64,000 bases of DNA, from contig NZ_JAODTZ010000003.1 of the NCBI RefSeq assembly GCF_025399795.1, forward strand, positions 248,001 through 312,000, given 5' to 3'. Source of the DNA: Streptomyces rhizosphaerihabitans (lineage in GTDB: Bacteria; Actinomycetota; Actinomycetes; Streptomycetales; Streptomycetaceae). A model generated the notes under the pieces. It made no database searches, was not told the DNA's origin, and saw only the letters and a list, made by a program, of their open reading frames with translations. Below, one piece after another: positions 49,875-60,463 of this stretch (positions are counted from its first letter, which is position 1; each line of letters opens with the position of its first letter). The translations under genes were made by a program, and so were the position numbers.

Positions 49875-50720
49875 TCACCGAGGCGAGACAACCGCCCCGA
49901 GCAGTCCGGGTCCGGTGTGGGCTCCGATCACCGCACCCACCTCGCTCACATGCAGTTCGGCGAGCCCCGGCACCCGTGCCCGCAAACGGTCCGCGAGAGC
50001 CGATGCCCGCTCGGGGGCCGCCAGATGGTGAACAGCGATGTCGACCTGCGCGCTGCCCGCCCGGTCCGCGACGATCTCCTCCAGGCGGGCGATCGCCTTG
50101 GACGCCGTCCGGACCTTTTCGAGAAGTTCGATGCGGCCGTCGTTGAGCTGCAGCAGCGGCTTCACCGCGAGCGCGGAACCCAGCAGAGCCTGTGCTGTCC
50201 CGATCCTGCCGCCACGGCGGAGGTAGTCGAGGGTGTCGACGTAGAAGTACGCGGACGTGCCCGCGGCCCGCTTCTCCGCGGCCGTGACCGCATCGTCGAT
50301 GGTGCCGCCCGCCTCGGCCGACTCGGCGGCGGCCAGCGCGCAGAACCCGAGGGCCATCGCGACCATCCCGGTGTCGACCACACGCACCGGTAGCGAGGCG
50401 TCGCGCGCCGCGAGCACCGCGGCGTCGTAGGTGCCCGAGAACTCGGAGGACAGGTGCAGCGAGACGATGCCGGTGGCGCCGGACTCGGCGACCTTGCGGT
50501 AGGCCGCGGCGAACGTCTCGGGGCTGGGCCGGGACGTCGTGACGGGGCGCCGCTTCTGCAGTGCCTGGGCCAGGGAACGGGCCGAGATCTCGGTGCCCTC
50601 TTCGAGTGCCTGGTCCCCGAGGACCACGGTCAGGGGAACCGCCGTGATGCTGTGGCGCTCCATCGTCCGCGGCGGCAGGTAGGCCGTTGAATCGGTGACG
50701 ATCGCGACATGGCGGGACAT
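49875..50720 (-). CDS. DegV family fatty-acid-binding protein (281 aa)
   Basis: MSRHVAIVTDSTAYLPPRTMERHSITAVPLTVV, then GTEISARSLAQALQ-KRRPVTTSRPSPE, SLHLSSEFSGTYDAAVLAA, and YVDTLDYLRRGGRIGTAQALLGSALAVKPLLQL: the FakB/DegV fatty-acid-binding signature. FakB partners fatty-acid kinase FakA; no fakA is visible here. Confidence 0.93.
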   Translation of the reverse strand: MSRHVAIVTDSTAYLPPRTMERHSITAVPLTVVLGDQALEEGTEISARSLAQALQKRRPVTTSRPSPETFAAAYRKVAESGATGIVSLHLSSEFSGTYDAAVLAARDASLPVRVVDTGMVAMALGFCALAAAESAEAGGTIDDAVTAAEKRAAGTSAYFYVDTLDYLRRGGRIGTAQALLGSALAVKPLLQLNDGRIELLEKVRTASKAIARLEEIVADRAGSAQVDIAVHHLAAPERASALADRLRARVPGLAELHVSEVGAVIGAHTGPGLLGAVVSPR

Positions 50721-50792
50721 GAGCTGGAGGTTACCTGGCGGGGCGGGTGGACGGCAGCCCGGCCCCTTCCACCTGCGGTCGGGACGGCCGGA

Positions 50793-51524
50793 TCATGTCG
50801 TGCTCTCGGGGCGGGGCTTCTTCTGCCAAGGGTAGGTGGGCCGTTGGCCGGGCGGGGTGATGGCGGAACGCCCCGGCTGATCCGCCGGACGGGACTCCGG
50901 GCTCTGGGGCCGGGTCTGTGCCCCGGAGGTGCCCGCGTCCGCCGTGGGAGGGTCGGGCCAGGACGCGGAGGGCCCCGGTTCCTTGGTCCAGTGACGCAGT
51001 GCGCCGGCCTCCACGTCGATCTGCGCGCTCAGGGTGTCCAGGTCGTCGCCCGCGAAGCGGTGGGCCCGGTCGCGGGCGGCCCAGCGCAGCGAGTCCGCCG
51101 ACTGCGTGATCCGCTGGGTGCGCTCGCGCAGGGCGGGCAGCCGGGTGGCGAGCGTGCCCCGGTCGGGCTCGGCCTCCAGGCGCTTCAGTTCGGCGTCCAG
51201 CTCGCGCCCGTGCGCGCTGAGCCGCTCGAAGAGGCTGAGGGACTCCTTGAGGGACTCGTCCTCCGCCACGCTCGCCTGCAGCGCGTCCTGGGTCGCCCGC
51301 ATCGATGTGCGCAGCGACAGCCTGAGCTGGGCGAGCTCGCCCTGGGGGCCGAACTGGGCGAAGGTCTTCGCACGCAGGGTGGTGTCCTCGACCGTGCGGC
51401 GGGCCTGCGAGATCGTGCGGTCCACGCCGCGTTTGGCTGCGCCGATCACCTTCACCGTCGCGTACGCGCCGAACACCACGAACAGCAGGAAGAGCAAGGC
51501 GATTACGGTGATCACGGTACCCAT
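50793..51524 (-). CDS. Membrane-anchored coiled-coil protein (243 aa)
   Basis: Single N-terminal helix (MGTVITVIALLFLLFVVFGAYATVKVIG) then a long charged helical stretch rich in E/L/R/Q (residues about 60-170) and a Pro-rich C-terminal tail. No enzymatic motif; family unknown. Probably in the leuS-side operon with DegV. ATG 51524 chosen; MM at 51527 possible. Confidence 0.7.
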   Translation of the reverse strand: MGTVITVIALLFLLFVVFGAYATVKVIGAAKRGVDRTISQARRTVEDTTLRAKTFAQFGPQGELAQLRLSLRTSMRATQDALQASVAEDESLKESLSLFERLSAHGRELDAELKRLEAEPDRGTLATRLPALRERTQRITQSADSLRWAARDRAHRFAGDDLDTLSAQIDVEAGALRHWTKEPGPSASWPDPPTADAGTSGAQTRPQSPESRPADQPGRSAITPPGQRPTYPWQKKPRPESTT

Positions 51525-51583
51525 CACACTCCTCCTCCGACCGGTCGCGGCAACTGTCGCCGCGCTCTCAACGGTAAACGCTG

Positions 51584-51624
51584 CGGGCAGGTTCGGAGTT
51601 CCAGAAGAACCCCGAACCTGCCCG
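51584..51624. terminator. Terminator hairpin after leuS
   Basis: 17-bp arms (51584-51600 with 51608-51624, a single A/C mismatch) around CCAGAAG; lies between leuS and the membrane protein. Confidence 0.7.
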
Positions 51625-51698
51625 TAGGGGACTACCCCGAGCCGTCACGCGGCCCCGACCTGCGCGGGCACCGGACCGAGGCCCGGCGCCCGCCACAC

Positions 51699-51762
51699 CG
51701 TGACGACCACGCCATGGCGACCACGCCATGACGGCTGCGCTGTGACGAGCGCGCTGTGACGA

Positions 51763-51776
<14 letters not shown>
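51699..51776. repeat. Tandem echoes of the leuS 3' end
   Basis: Copies of GTGACGACCACGCCATG-like and GTGACGAGCGCGCTG-like units run past the leuS stop; the last, GACTACGCCGTAACG, is the true gene end (codons for V-T-A and the stop). Confidence 0.55.
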
Positions 51777-54651
<2,875 letters not shown>

Positions 54652-54704
54652 GATCCTCAAAGCTCCATCGATCGTCTCTGCCAGCGGCTGTGACACTCAA
54701 GAAA

Positions 54705-54730
54705 TGAAAAAGCCCCTCGCACAGGAGGGG
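54705..54730 (-). terminator. Attenuator terminator of leuS leader
   Basis: CCCCTC (54725-54730 complement)/GAGGGG stem on the minus strand followed by CTTTTTCATTT, the only strong U-tract hairpin before leuS. Lies 54-79 bp upstream of the leuS ATG. Confidence 0.8.
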
Positions 54731-54732
54731 AC

Positions 54733-54785
54733 GCCGCGCTGATGCCGACCACGGTTCGCCAGCGGTCGGGACTGATCAGCGCGGC
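54733..54785 (-). promoter_or_regulatory. Alternative hairpin of leuS leader
   Basis: 11-bp stem GCCGCGCTGAT/ATCAGCGCGGC (54733-54743 with 54775-54785) containing the leader stop codon, plus inner CCGACC/GGTCGG (54745-54750 with 54764-54769). A stalled ribosome on the Leu codons would cover its 5' arm and alter downstream folding. Confidence 0.65.
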
Positions 54786-54814
54786 TCGCTAAGCAGAAGG
54801 CGTACGGCACGCAT
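54776..54814 (-). CDS. Leucine leader peptide of leuS (12 aa)
   Basis: MRAVRLLLSEPR, with three Leu codons (CTT CTG CTT) ending immediately within the 5' arm of the leader hairpin. The CTT-CTG-CTT-AGC stretch closely parallels the leuA leader (CTG-CTT-CTC-CTT-AGC). TACCCT (54821-54826) is the candidate -10 box, placing transcription start on the ATG: a leaderless leader peptide. Too short for gene callers. Confidence 0.8.
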   Translation of the reverse strand: MRAVRLLLSEPR

Positions 54815-54820
54815 GGCGTC

Positions 54821-54826
54821 AGGGTA
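54821..54826 (-). promoter_or_regulatory. Candidate -10 box of leuS leader
   Basis: TACCCT on the minus strand, 6 bp before the leader ATG. No good -35 seen. The match to TAnnnT is fair and the distance implies a leaderless transcript. Confidence 0.4.
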
Positions 54827-54905
54827 CAGCAGTGCCCGCGCGGGCCGCGACGAGCTTTCGGGACCGCCCGGCACCCCGTGCCACCCCTCGCGGCCTTCAA
54901 AAAAG

Positions 54906-54920
54906 TTGAACGATGTTCAA
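54906..54920. promoter_or_regulatory. TTGAAC-GAT-GTTCAA dyad
   Basis: Perfect 6-bp arms with a 3-bp spacer, in an AT-rich island (about 54895-55020) unlike its surroundings, about 155 bp upstream of the cytochrome b gene. Candidate operator for the redox module (or leuS). Confidence 0.45.
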
Positions 54921-55074
54921 ATTTTACTTCGCTTAACGGACGCTTGCGGACAACACAAAGACCTCATTGCCCTTTGGTAACAACGCAATAACTCAAACCT
55001 GGAACTCGTCGGTATTTCTCGACTTAGAGTGCGCCTTCGGGACCGCTTCCCCGAACCCTTGGGAGTACCCCCTC

Positions 55075-56355
55075 ATGGACCCTCGTCGTAACAACAGCTC
55101 GCTTCCCCGGGTGGGCCGTTCGGCCTACGGGGCGGCTACGGCTGTCGTCCTGCTCCTCATACCCGTGATCGTGCTGGTGGGAGGCAACGCAGTCCAGGAC
55201 TTCCTGAACTTCGGCGCCGGCGTCCTGTCGCTGGTCGCCCTGTCCTGCTCCGTGATCTGGGGGCTGGTCGCGACCGACCGGATCTTCCTGAACACCCGGC
55301 AGCGACTGGTGGCACAGGCGGTGCACCGGACGACCGCCGTGTCCTCGGTCGCCTTCCTGCTCCTGCACATCACGGTCAAGGTGGCGCTCGACCACACGAG
55401 CCTGATCTCCGCCCTCATCCCCTTCAGCCTCGGCCTCACCGGCACGGCCGGGCTCATCGGCCTCGGCTCCCTGGCCGGTCTGCTCATGATCTTCACGGCC
55501 GTCACCGGCGCACTGCGCAGCGCCTTCGCCTCGCCGGCCCCGGTCGCGGCCCGTTGGCGCGCGATGCACATGCTGGCCTACCCGGCCTGGTGCGCGGCAC
55601 TCGTCCACGGCCTCTACGCGGGTCGCGCGGCGAAGCCGATCTTCACCATCCTCTACAGCCTGTGCCTGCTCGCGGTCATGGCGGCTCTTGCCCTGAGGAC
55701 CTCGCCCGCCCCCTTCAAGCGCAAGGTCGCGATGCGGGTCCTGGCGCTCATCGGCGGGGGCGGCCCCGGTGCCCGCGGGTTCCGCGACGACCTGGACGCC
55801 TCCCGCGCCGCGGCGATGGAGTCACCGCAGCCGCGCTCCGCGCAGCAGTCCGCGGGCGACAACTTCGTCCCTTCCCAGCGCAAGGAGCCCGCCGCCCCGC
55901 AGTACGGTGGCGCGCCCGACCCCGCGGACACGGGCGGTTTCGCTGCGGCCTACCGGGCCGTGACACCGCCCGGCGACGGCCCCTCGGCCCCCGGGACACA
56001 GCAGTTCCAGATGCCCGTGAACATGCAGCCCACCCAGACGTTCCCCAGCGTCGGCAACGGCGGCGCCCCGAGCAGCTGGCCCGTCCCCTCGCCGCCCCCC
56101 GTCGGCGAGGCACCGGCGTCGGCGTACGACCCGCTGAACGACACCGGGTACACCGTCCCGGTCTACGGCAATCCGGCCGCCAACGGCTACGGCACGAGTG
56201 ATGTGTACAACACCGGTGAGACGAACGCGTCCTACCGCACGTACAACACCAACGACACGTACGACAGCGGTCCCACGACTGACGTACTGCCGGGCGCCTT
56301 CGACGCTCCTGGCTCCGGTGAATCATGGAATGCCCCTTCCGGAGGCTTTAAGTGA
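55075..56355 (+). CDS. Cytochrome b/ferric reductase-like membrane protein (426 aa)
   Basis: Six-helix membrane domain with conserved histidines placed for two hemes: VHRTTAVSSVAFLLLHITVKVALDH and ARWRAMHMLAYPAWCAALVHGLYAG. After the membrane part, a 180-residue hydrophilic tail rich in P, N, Y and G (ASYRTYNTNDTYDS). ATG at 55075 chosen because the basic MDPRRNNSSLPRVGRSAYG opening precedes helix 1. Its stop overlaps the GTG of the NuoF-like gene (GTGA), so they probably form one electron-transfer unit. Confidence 0.78.
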   Translation: MDPRRNNSSLPRVGRSAYGAATAVVLLLIPVIVLVGGNAVQDFLNFGAGVLSLVALSCSVIWGLVATDRIFLNTRQRLVAQAVHRTTAVSSVAFLLLHITVKVALDHTSLISALIPFSLGLTGTAGLIGLGSLAGLLMIFTAVTGALRSAFASPAPVAARWRAMHMLAYPAWCAALVHGLYAGRAAKPIFTILYSLCLLAVMAALALRTSPAPFKRKVAMRVLALIGGGGPGARGFRDDLDASRAAAMESPQPRSAQQSAGDNFVPSQRKEPAAPQYGGAPDPADTGGFAAAYRAVTPPGDGPSAPGTQQFQMPVNMQPTQTFPSVGNGGAPSSWPVPSPPPVGEAPASAYDPLNDTGYTVPVYGNPAANGYGTSDVYNTGETNASYRTYNTNDTYDSGPTTDVLPGAFDAPGSGESWNAPSGGFK

Positions 56356-57968
56356 ACGAGGCCCTGCCCGACGTCCCGGAAGTCCGCGTGGTCGGACTTC
56401 CGCAGCTCACGTCGGGTTTCGACCTGGTTGAACGTCTTGATCTACCCATGCACCTCAAGGTGCATGGGCCGCTCGAACCCCTGGGCGGAGAACAGCTCGC
56501 GGGCCTTGCCGAGGCCATCAACCTGAAGGGCCGCGGCGGGGCGGGCTTCCCCTTCGCCAAGAAGCTGCGCTCGGTCGCCGAATCGGCCATCAAGAAGGGC
56601 ATCCGCCCGGTGGTGGTCGTCAACGGAAGCGAGGACGAACCGGCCTGCCGCAAGGACACGGTGCTCATCAACCGTGCCCCGCACCTCATCCTCGACGGCG
56701 CCCTGCTGGCCGCGGAGGCCATGGGTGCCCGCACACTCGTGATCGGCGTGACCCGCGAGTCCACGCAGCGCTCCATGGAAGCCGCGCTGGCCGAGCGGGG
56801 GCTGAGCAACCGGCGGGGATCGCCCCTCCGCGCGCGGGTGCAGCGCAATCCGGTGCGCATGGTGACGGGAGCGGCCGCTTCGCTGATCCGCTCGATCGAC
56901 GGCGGTCCGGCCGTACCGCCGGGCCGCAAGGTCAGCGCGTCCCAGACCGGTGTCGGCGGCGCGCCCACCCTGCTGTCGAACGCCGAGACGTTCGCGCAGC
57001 TGGCCATCGCCGCCCGCATCGGCCCCGACCGCTACCGCAACACGGGCCTGTACGACGAGCCCGGCACCGTCATGCTCACCGTCTCGGGCGCGGTGGCGCG
57101 CCCCATGGTGATCGAGGTCCCCACCGGCGTACCCCTGCGGTACGTGCTCCAGCTGGCCGGCGCCCCGGCGATGCCGCAGGGTGTGCTGACCGGCGGCTAC
57201 CACGGCAAGTGGCTGGACGCGGCGACGGTCAACGAGGCGATCGTCTCGCGGGACTCCCTGGCCGCGGTGGGCGGTGCGCTCGGTGCCGGCGCGATCCTCC
57301 CCATCACCCAGGAGACCTGCCCCCTCGGCGAGTCGCTGCGCGTGGCGCAGTGGCTGGCCGACGAGAGCGCGGGACAGTGCGGCCCCTGCTACCTGGGTCT
57401 GCCCGCCGCGGCACGCGGTCTGGCGGACATCCTCAACGGCGGCGGCCCGGCGGCGCTGGAGGCCGTGAAGCAGGTCGCCAAGTCCGTGAAGCGGCGCGGC
57501 GCCTGCTCCCACCCGGACGGTTCGGCGATGTTCATCGAGTCGACCCTGAAGGCGTTCACGGACGACCTGGCCGCGCATGTCCTCGGAAACGGCTGCGGAA
57601 GGCCCGTGGAGGGCGTTCTGCCGCTCTTCGAGGACGGTCAGGTACCCATGGGCGTCCTGAGCGGCCCGGGCGAGCAGGAGGCGGGTCCCAGCCGCCAGAA
57701 GATCTTCGTCGACTGGACGCTGTGCCGCGGGCACGGCCTGTGCGCCGATCTCCTCCCCGAAGTCTTCGAACTGGGCGCCGACGGCTTCCCGACCGTCGCA
57801 CAGGCCCCGGTGCCCGCGTACGCCGAGGCGAAGGCCCTGCGCGCGGTGCGCCGCTGCCCGGCGCTCGCCCTGCGCCTCGAGGAGGACACCAGGTCCTCCG
57901 CTCCGGCGCGCAACCTGCCGGTCCTCTCCCAGGGGCGCGGTCGCCGCGCGCTCGGCAGCGGCCGCTGA
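56352..57968 (+). CDS. NuoF-like flavoprotein fused to a ferredoxin (538 aa)
   Basis: N-terminal NuoF core with FMN/NADH-binding GRGGAGFPFAKKLRSVAE (residues about 58-75) and VVNGSEDEPACRKDTVL, then SLBB (SGAVARPMVIEVPTGVPLRYVL), then the iron-sulfur part. The canonical N3-cluster C-x2-C-x2-C motif is A340-G-Q-C343-G-P-C346, so the first cysteine is Ala; a fourth Cys is in RRGACSHPDG. A C-terminal ferredoxin has WTLCRGHGLCADLLPEVFEL and RRCPALAL (3Fe-4S-like, C-x5-C and CP). Couples NAD(P)H to the membrane cytochrome, by inference. Confidence 0.85.
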   Translation: MNEALPDVPEVRVVGLPQLTSGFDLVERLDLPMHLKVHGPLEPLGGEQLAGLAEAINLKGRGGAGFPFAKKLRSVAESAIKKGIRPVVVVNGSEDEPACRKDTVLINRAPHLILDGALLAAEAMGARTLVIGVTRESTQRSMEAALAERGLSNRRGSPLRARVQRNPVRMVTGAAASLIRSIDGGPAVPPGRKVSASQTGVGGAPTLLSNAETFAQLAIAARIGPDRYRNTGLYDEPGTVMLTVSGAVARPMVIEVPTGVPLRYVLQLAGAPAMPQGVLTGGYHGKWLDAATVNEAIVSRDSLAAVGGALGAGAILPITQETCPLGESLRVAQWLADESAGQCGPCYLGLPAAARGLADILNGGGPAALEAVKQVAKSVKRRGACSHPDGSAMFIESTLKAFTDDLAAHVLGNGCGRPVEGVLPLFEDGQVPMGVLSGPGEQEAGPSRQKIFVDWTLCRGHGLCADLLPEVFELGADGFPTVAQAPVPAYAEAKALRAVRRCPALALRLEEDTRSSAPARNLPVLSQGRGRRALGSGR

Positions 57969-57977
57969 CACGAAGAA

Positions 57978-58003
57978 GCGGGCCACCAGAAACGGTGGCC
58001 CGC
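57978..58003 (+). terminator. Terminator of the redox module
   Basis: 10-bp perfect stem GCGGGCCACC/GGTGGCCCGC, loop AGAAAC, followed by CTTCG, 9 bp past the NuoF stop. Confidence 0.8.
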
Positions 58004-58064
58004 CTTCGACACGTTCCGCGAGGTCGCCGGACGACCGTTCCGCGAAGGGCCCTTGAGAACGAAG

Positions 58065-58095
58065 AAGCGGACCACCCTGATCGGGTGGCCCGCTT
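58065..58095 (-). terminator. Hairpin downstream of tRNA-Ala copy 1
   Basis: 13-bp stem AAGCGGACCACCC/GGGTGGCCCGCTT with one wobble, 11 bp past the tRNA; followed by CTTCGTTCTC on the minus strand. Its sequence strongly resembles the 57978 hairpin, suggesting duplication. Confidence 0.75.
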
Positions 58096-58105
58096 TCAAC
58101 GTCTG

Positions 58106-58178
58106 TGGAGCTAAGGAGAATTGAACTCCTGACCTCCTGCATGCCATGCAGGCGCTCTACCAACTGAGCTATAGCCCC
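58106..58178 (-). tRNA. tRNA-Ala(GGC), copy 1
   Basis: 73 nt, cloverleaf GGGGCTA...TAGCTCC acceptor, GCTCAGTTGGTAGAGC D-arm, CCTGC-ATGGCAT-GCAGG anticodon arm with GGC at positions 34-36, GGAG-TTCAATT-CTCC T-arm. CCA not encoded. Identical to copy 2. Confidence 0.97.
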
Positions 58179-58702
58179 TTGCGGCTACGCGGCGAAGCCG
58201 CGCATTTCACCGTGCCGCCCGGTTTCCCCGGCGGCGACGCCAACATTACACGGTTCCCCTGGTGCACCACCAAATCGTTTCCCGTCTGTACCGATTCAGC
58301 ACCCATGTCGCATTTTATAGGCTTTGCCGCGCCCTGATGTCCGCTCGGACAAGCCCGTTGAAGCGCCTTGAAGCCCGTTGGGCCGAACGGGCTTCAAGAG
58401 GGTGGCCGCGACAGGCGCGCGGAGCCCGCGAGGGCGCGAGGAGGGGACGGGCGGGGAGATGACACCCCTGGGCCGCCACGCGGCCCCTGGCGGGCCTCAC
58501 GGGCCCCGCGGCGGCCGTTGACTGCCGTTGGCTGCCGAGTGCGCGGACGCCACCCCAGAACTGTCGCGGTGTCCCGCCCGCGCGCACACGTAGTGACGGG
58601 TGTCACATAGGCCGGGGCGCAAGAACTGCACCGGAACGGCGCCGGATTGACATCGCCGGCCGCAACGGGGAATCGGACGCGCCTCCCCGGCCGTCCTCGG
58701 GG
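58179..58702. other. 524-bp region between tRNA-Ala copy 1 and the 77-aa zinc protein
   Basis: No gene. Contains a 13-bp perfect hairpin, CTTGAAGCCCGTT/AACGGGCTTCAAG (58367-58398), possibly ending the zinc-protein transcript, and a TTGGTG-N17-TGTAAT pair near 58240-58270 on the minus strand that could drive the tRNA. The rest is GC-rich. Confidence 0.5.
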
Positions 58703-58936
58703 TCAGGCCGTGGCGAACGAGTAGAACCGCTTGAGGGTGCAGTGCTCGTCGAGGAGCCGTGCGTAGATCGGCTCACCCTCCAGCTCGCGGTACGTCTCGA
58801 TGGGGTCGCCTTTTATGATCAGCGCCCGCGCGCACTCCTCACACCAGTACTGATAGTCGTGGTTGACCGGCTCCATGTCGCGGACGATCGGCGTACCACT
58901 GCCGCACCAATCGCATTTCCGCCTGTGCGCACCCAT
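58703..58936 (-). CDS. Small zinc-binding protein, two CxxC knuckles (77 aa)
   Basis: MGAHRRKCDWCGSGTPIVRDMEPVNHDYQYWCEECARALIIKGDPIETYRELEGEP: C-x2-C plus C-x2-C with a 22-residue spacer, a zinc ribbon. The C-terminal half is helical. Coding bias is good; starts 3 bp after the 57-aa gene, so co-expressed. Function unknown; a TTG at 58939 is an alternative start. Confidence 0.75.
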   Translation of the reverse strand: MGAHRRKCDWCGSGTPIVRDMEPVNHDYQYWCEECARALIIKGDPIETYRELEGEPIYARLLDEHCTLKRFYSFATA

Positions 58937-58939
58937 CAA

Positions 58940-59113
58940 TCAGCTCCAGCTGTGGCCGCAGGCCGTGCACACGTAGGAGATTCCACCGTTGTCACCGAGA
59001 ACCTGGGCAACGTGGACCGATCCGCAGGAAGGGCAGTCGAGGAGGGTGGCTTTCTTACGGTTCAATGCCACTTCGAGGAGATCGTCGACCTCCTCGAGGA
59101 TGCTGGCAGGCAT
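58940..59113 (-). CDS. Mini zinc-ribbon protein (57 aa)
   Basis: Short gene too small for standard gene finding: MPASILEEVDDLLEVALN, KKATLLDCPSCGSVHVAQVL, and ISYVCTACGHSWS. Classic C-x2-C/C-x2-C ribbon with an N-terminal acidic helix. ATG at 59113, stop at 58940. Paired with the downstream zinc protein; both lie between identical tRNA-Ala genes. Confidence 0.72.
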   Translation of the reverse strand: MPASILEEVDDLLEVALNRKKATLLDCPSCGSVHVAQVLGDNGGISYVCTACGHSWS

Positions 59114-59587
59114 CGCTACTCCCTCCCGTCGGGCCGCGCCCCCTTCCGGCCGTTTGATTCTGCCACGGCCGGAGCAATACGGTCAGCGACGCCTTCGTAC
59201 CAGTCCGGACACAGGCACCCGGCGCAGCTGTCGCGGCCGGCGCATACGTGCACGCCAGGAGCGCGTCCGCAAAGGTATACGCCTCGGGGGCCCCAAGTGA
59301 CTCAAGCCGGTTCAAGAAGAGTGTGCCGAAGGCCACGGCACCCGTCCGTCTTCACCCGGCCGAGCCGCGTGAAGGCTGACGGCGACCGCGGCCGCCGTCA
59401 GGGGCGGCGCGTCCGGCAGGTGTCCACGACGTGCCGTTCGGCAGGCCGGCCACCAACGCGCCCGCCCCGGCGTGTTCTTCACATCCGAGGCCCTCAACTC
59501 GGGGATGAACAAAGAAAAATCCCGCTCCCTGACGGGAACGGGATCTTTCATCACCGATGTCCGACAACTCAAGAAAGAGTCGGTCTG
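59114..59587. other. 474-bp region upstream of the zinc pair, with tRNA-Ala copy 2 terminator
   Basis: No gene. Holds a canonical terminator on the minus strand (stem ATCCCGTTCCC/GGGAGCGGGAT at 59519-59544, then TTTTTCTTTG), which ends tRNA-Ala copy 2, and the presumed promoter of the zinc pair. The rest shows no clear signal. Confidence 0.6.
59519..59544 (-). terminator. Terminator of tRNA-Ala copy 2
   Basis: 11-bp stem with one G-U wobble, loop GTCA, followed on the minus strand by TTTTTCTTTG; the most classic rho-independent signal in the window with the leuS attenuator. Confidence 0.9.
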
Positions 59588-59660
59588 TGGAGCTAAGGAG
59601 AATTGAACTCCTGACCTCCTGCATGCCATGCAGGCGCTCTACCAACTGAGCTATAGCCCC
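59588..59660 (-). tRNA. tRNA-Ala(GGC), copy 2
   Basis: Identical 73-nt gene to copy 1; identity also extends a few bases outside (GTCTG before, TTGCG after). CCA not encoded. Confidence 0.97.
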
Positions 59661-59776
59661 TTGCGTTCTTCCCGCCCTGCGGGCCGAACAAGAAGAACTT
59701 TAGCCTGCGACCAGCCGGAAAGTGAAATCCGGTCCCGCCGGGCCCGCGCGACCGGACGGAGGCCGCCCGGCGCCGC

Positions 59777-60463
59777 TCAGTCGTCGTCGCCGAGCACCGG
59801 CTCCGGCAGCGTGCCGGCGTTGTGCTCCAGGAGCCGCCAGCCGCGGGCGCCCTCGCCGAGGACGGACCAGCAGCAGTTGGAGAGGCCGCCGAGGCTCTCC
59901 CAGTGCTGTGACTCCAGGCCGAGCAGACGGCCGATGGTGGTGCGGATCGTGCCGCCGTGGCTGACTACGACGAGTGTGCCGTCGTCGGGCAGCTTCTCCG
60001 TGTGCCGCAGCACCACGGGGGCGGCGCGGTCGGCGACCTCGGTCTCCAGCTCGCCCCCGCCGCGGCGCACCGGCTCGCCGCGCTTCCACGCGGCGTACTC
60101 CTCGCCGTGGCGGGCGATGATCTCCTCGTGCGTCAGGCCCTGCCAGACGCCCGCGTAGGTCTCGCGCAGGCCCTCGTCGTGGGTGACGTCCAGGCCGGTG
60201 AGCACGGCCAGCTCGGCGGCCGTGGCGGCGGCGCGCTTGAGGTCCGAGGCGACGACGGCGTCGGGCCTCAGCGAGGCGAGCAGCCGGGCTGCCCGCCGGG
60301 CCTGCCCGATGCCCGTCTCGGTCAGCTCGACATCCGTCGAACCCTGGAAGCGGCGGTCCACGTTCCAGGAGGTCTGGCCGTGCCGCCACAGAATGACGCG
60401 ACGGCCCCTGCCCGGCTTCCCGTCGCTCTTCGCGCCCGCCGTCCCGCGGCCCTCGGCGCTCAC
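59777..60463 (-). CDS. Histidine phosphatase (phosphoglycerate mutase-like, 228 aa)
   Basis: Catalytic LWRHGQTSWNVDRRFQGSTD (RHG) near the start, and VVVSHGGTIRTTIGRLLG with the second His. Probably a general phosphatase rather than true glycolytic mutase. GTG at 60463 overlaps the rsfS stop (GTGA). rsfS and a PGM-like gene are commonly linked in actinobacteria. Confidence 0.92.
   Translation of the reverse strand: MSAEGRGTAGAKSDGKPGRGRRVILWRHGQTSWNVDRRFQGSTDVELTETGIGQARRAARLLASLRPDAVVASDLKRAAATAAELAVLTGLDVTHDEGLRETYAGVWQGLTHEEIIARHGEEYAAWKRGEPVRRGGGELETEVADRAAPVVLRHTEKLPDDGTLVVVSHGGTIRTTIGRLLGLESQHWESLGGLSNCCWSVLGEGARGWRLLEHNAGTLPEPVLGDDD

Noticed and set aside
58106..59660. Integrative element using tRNA-Ala as attachment site
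   Set aside because: No integrase, excisionase or partial tRNA copy; both tRNAs are complete, so a duplication explains it better.
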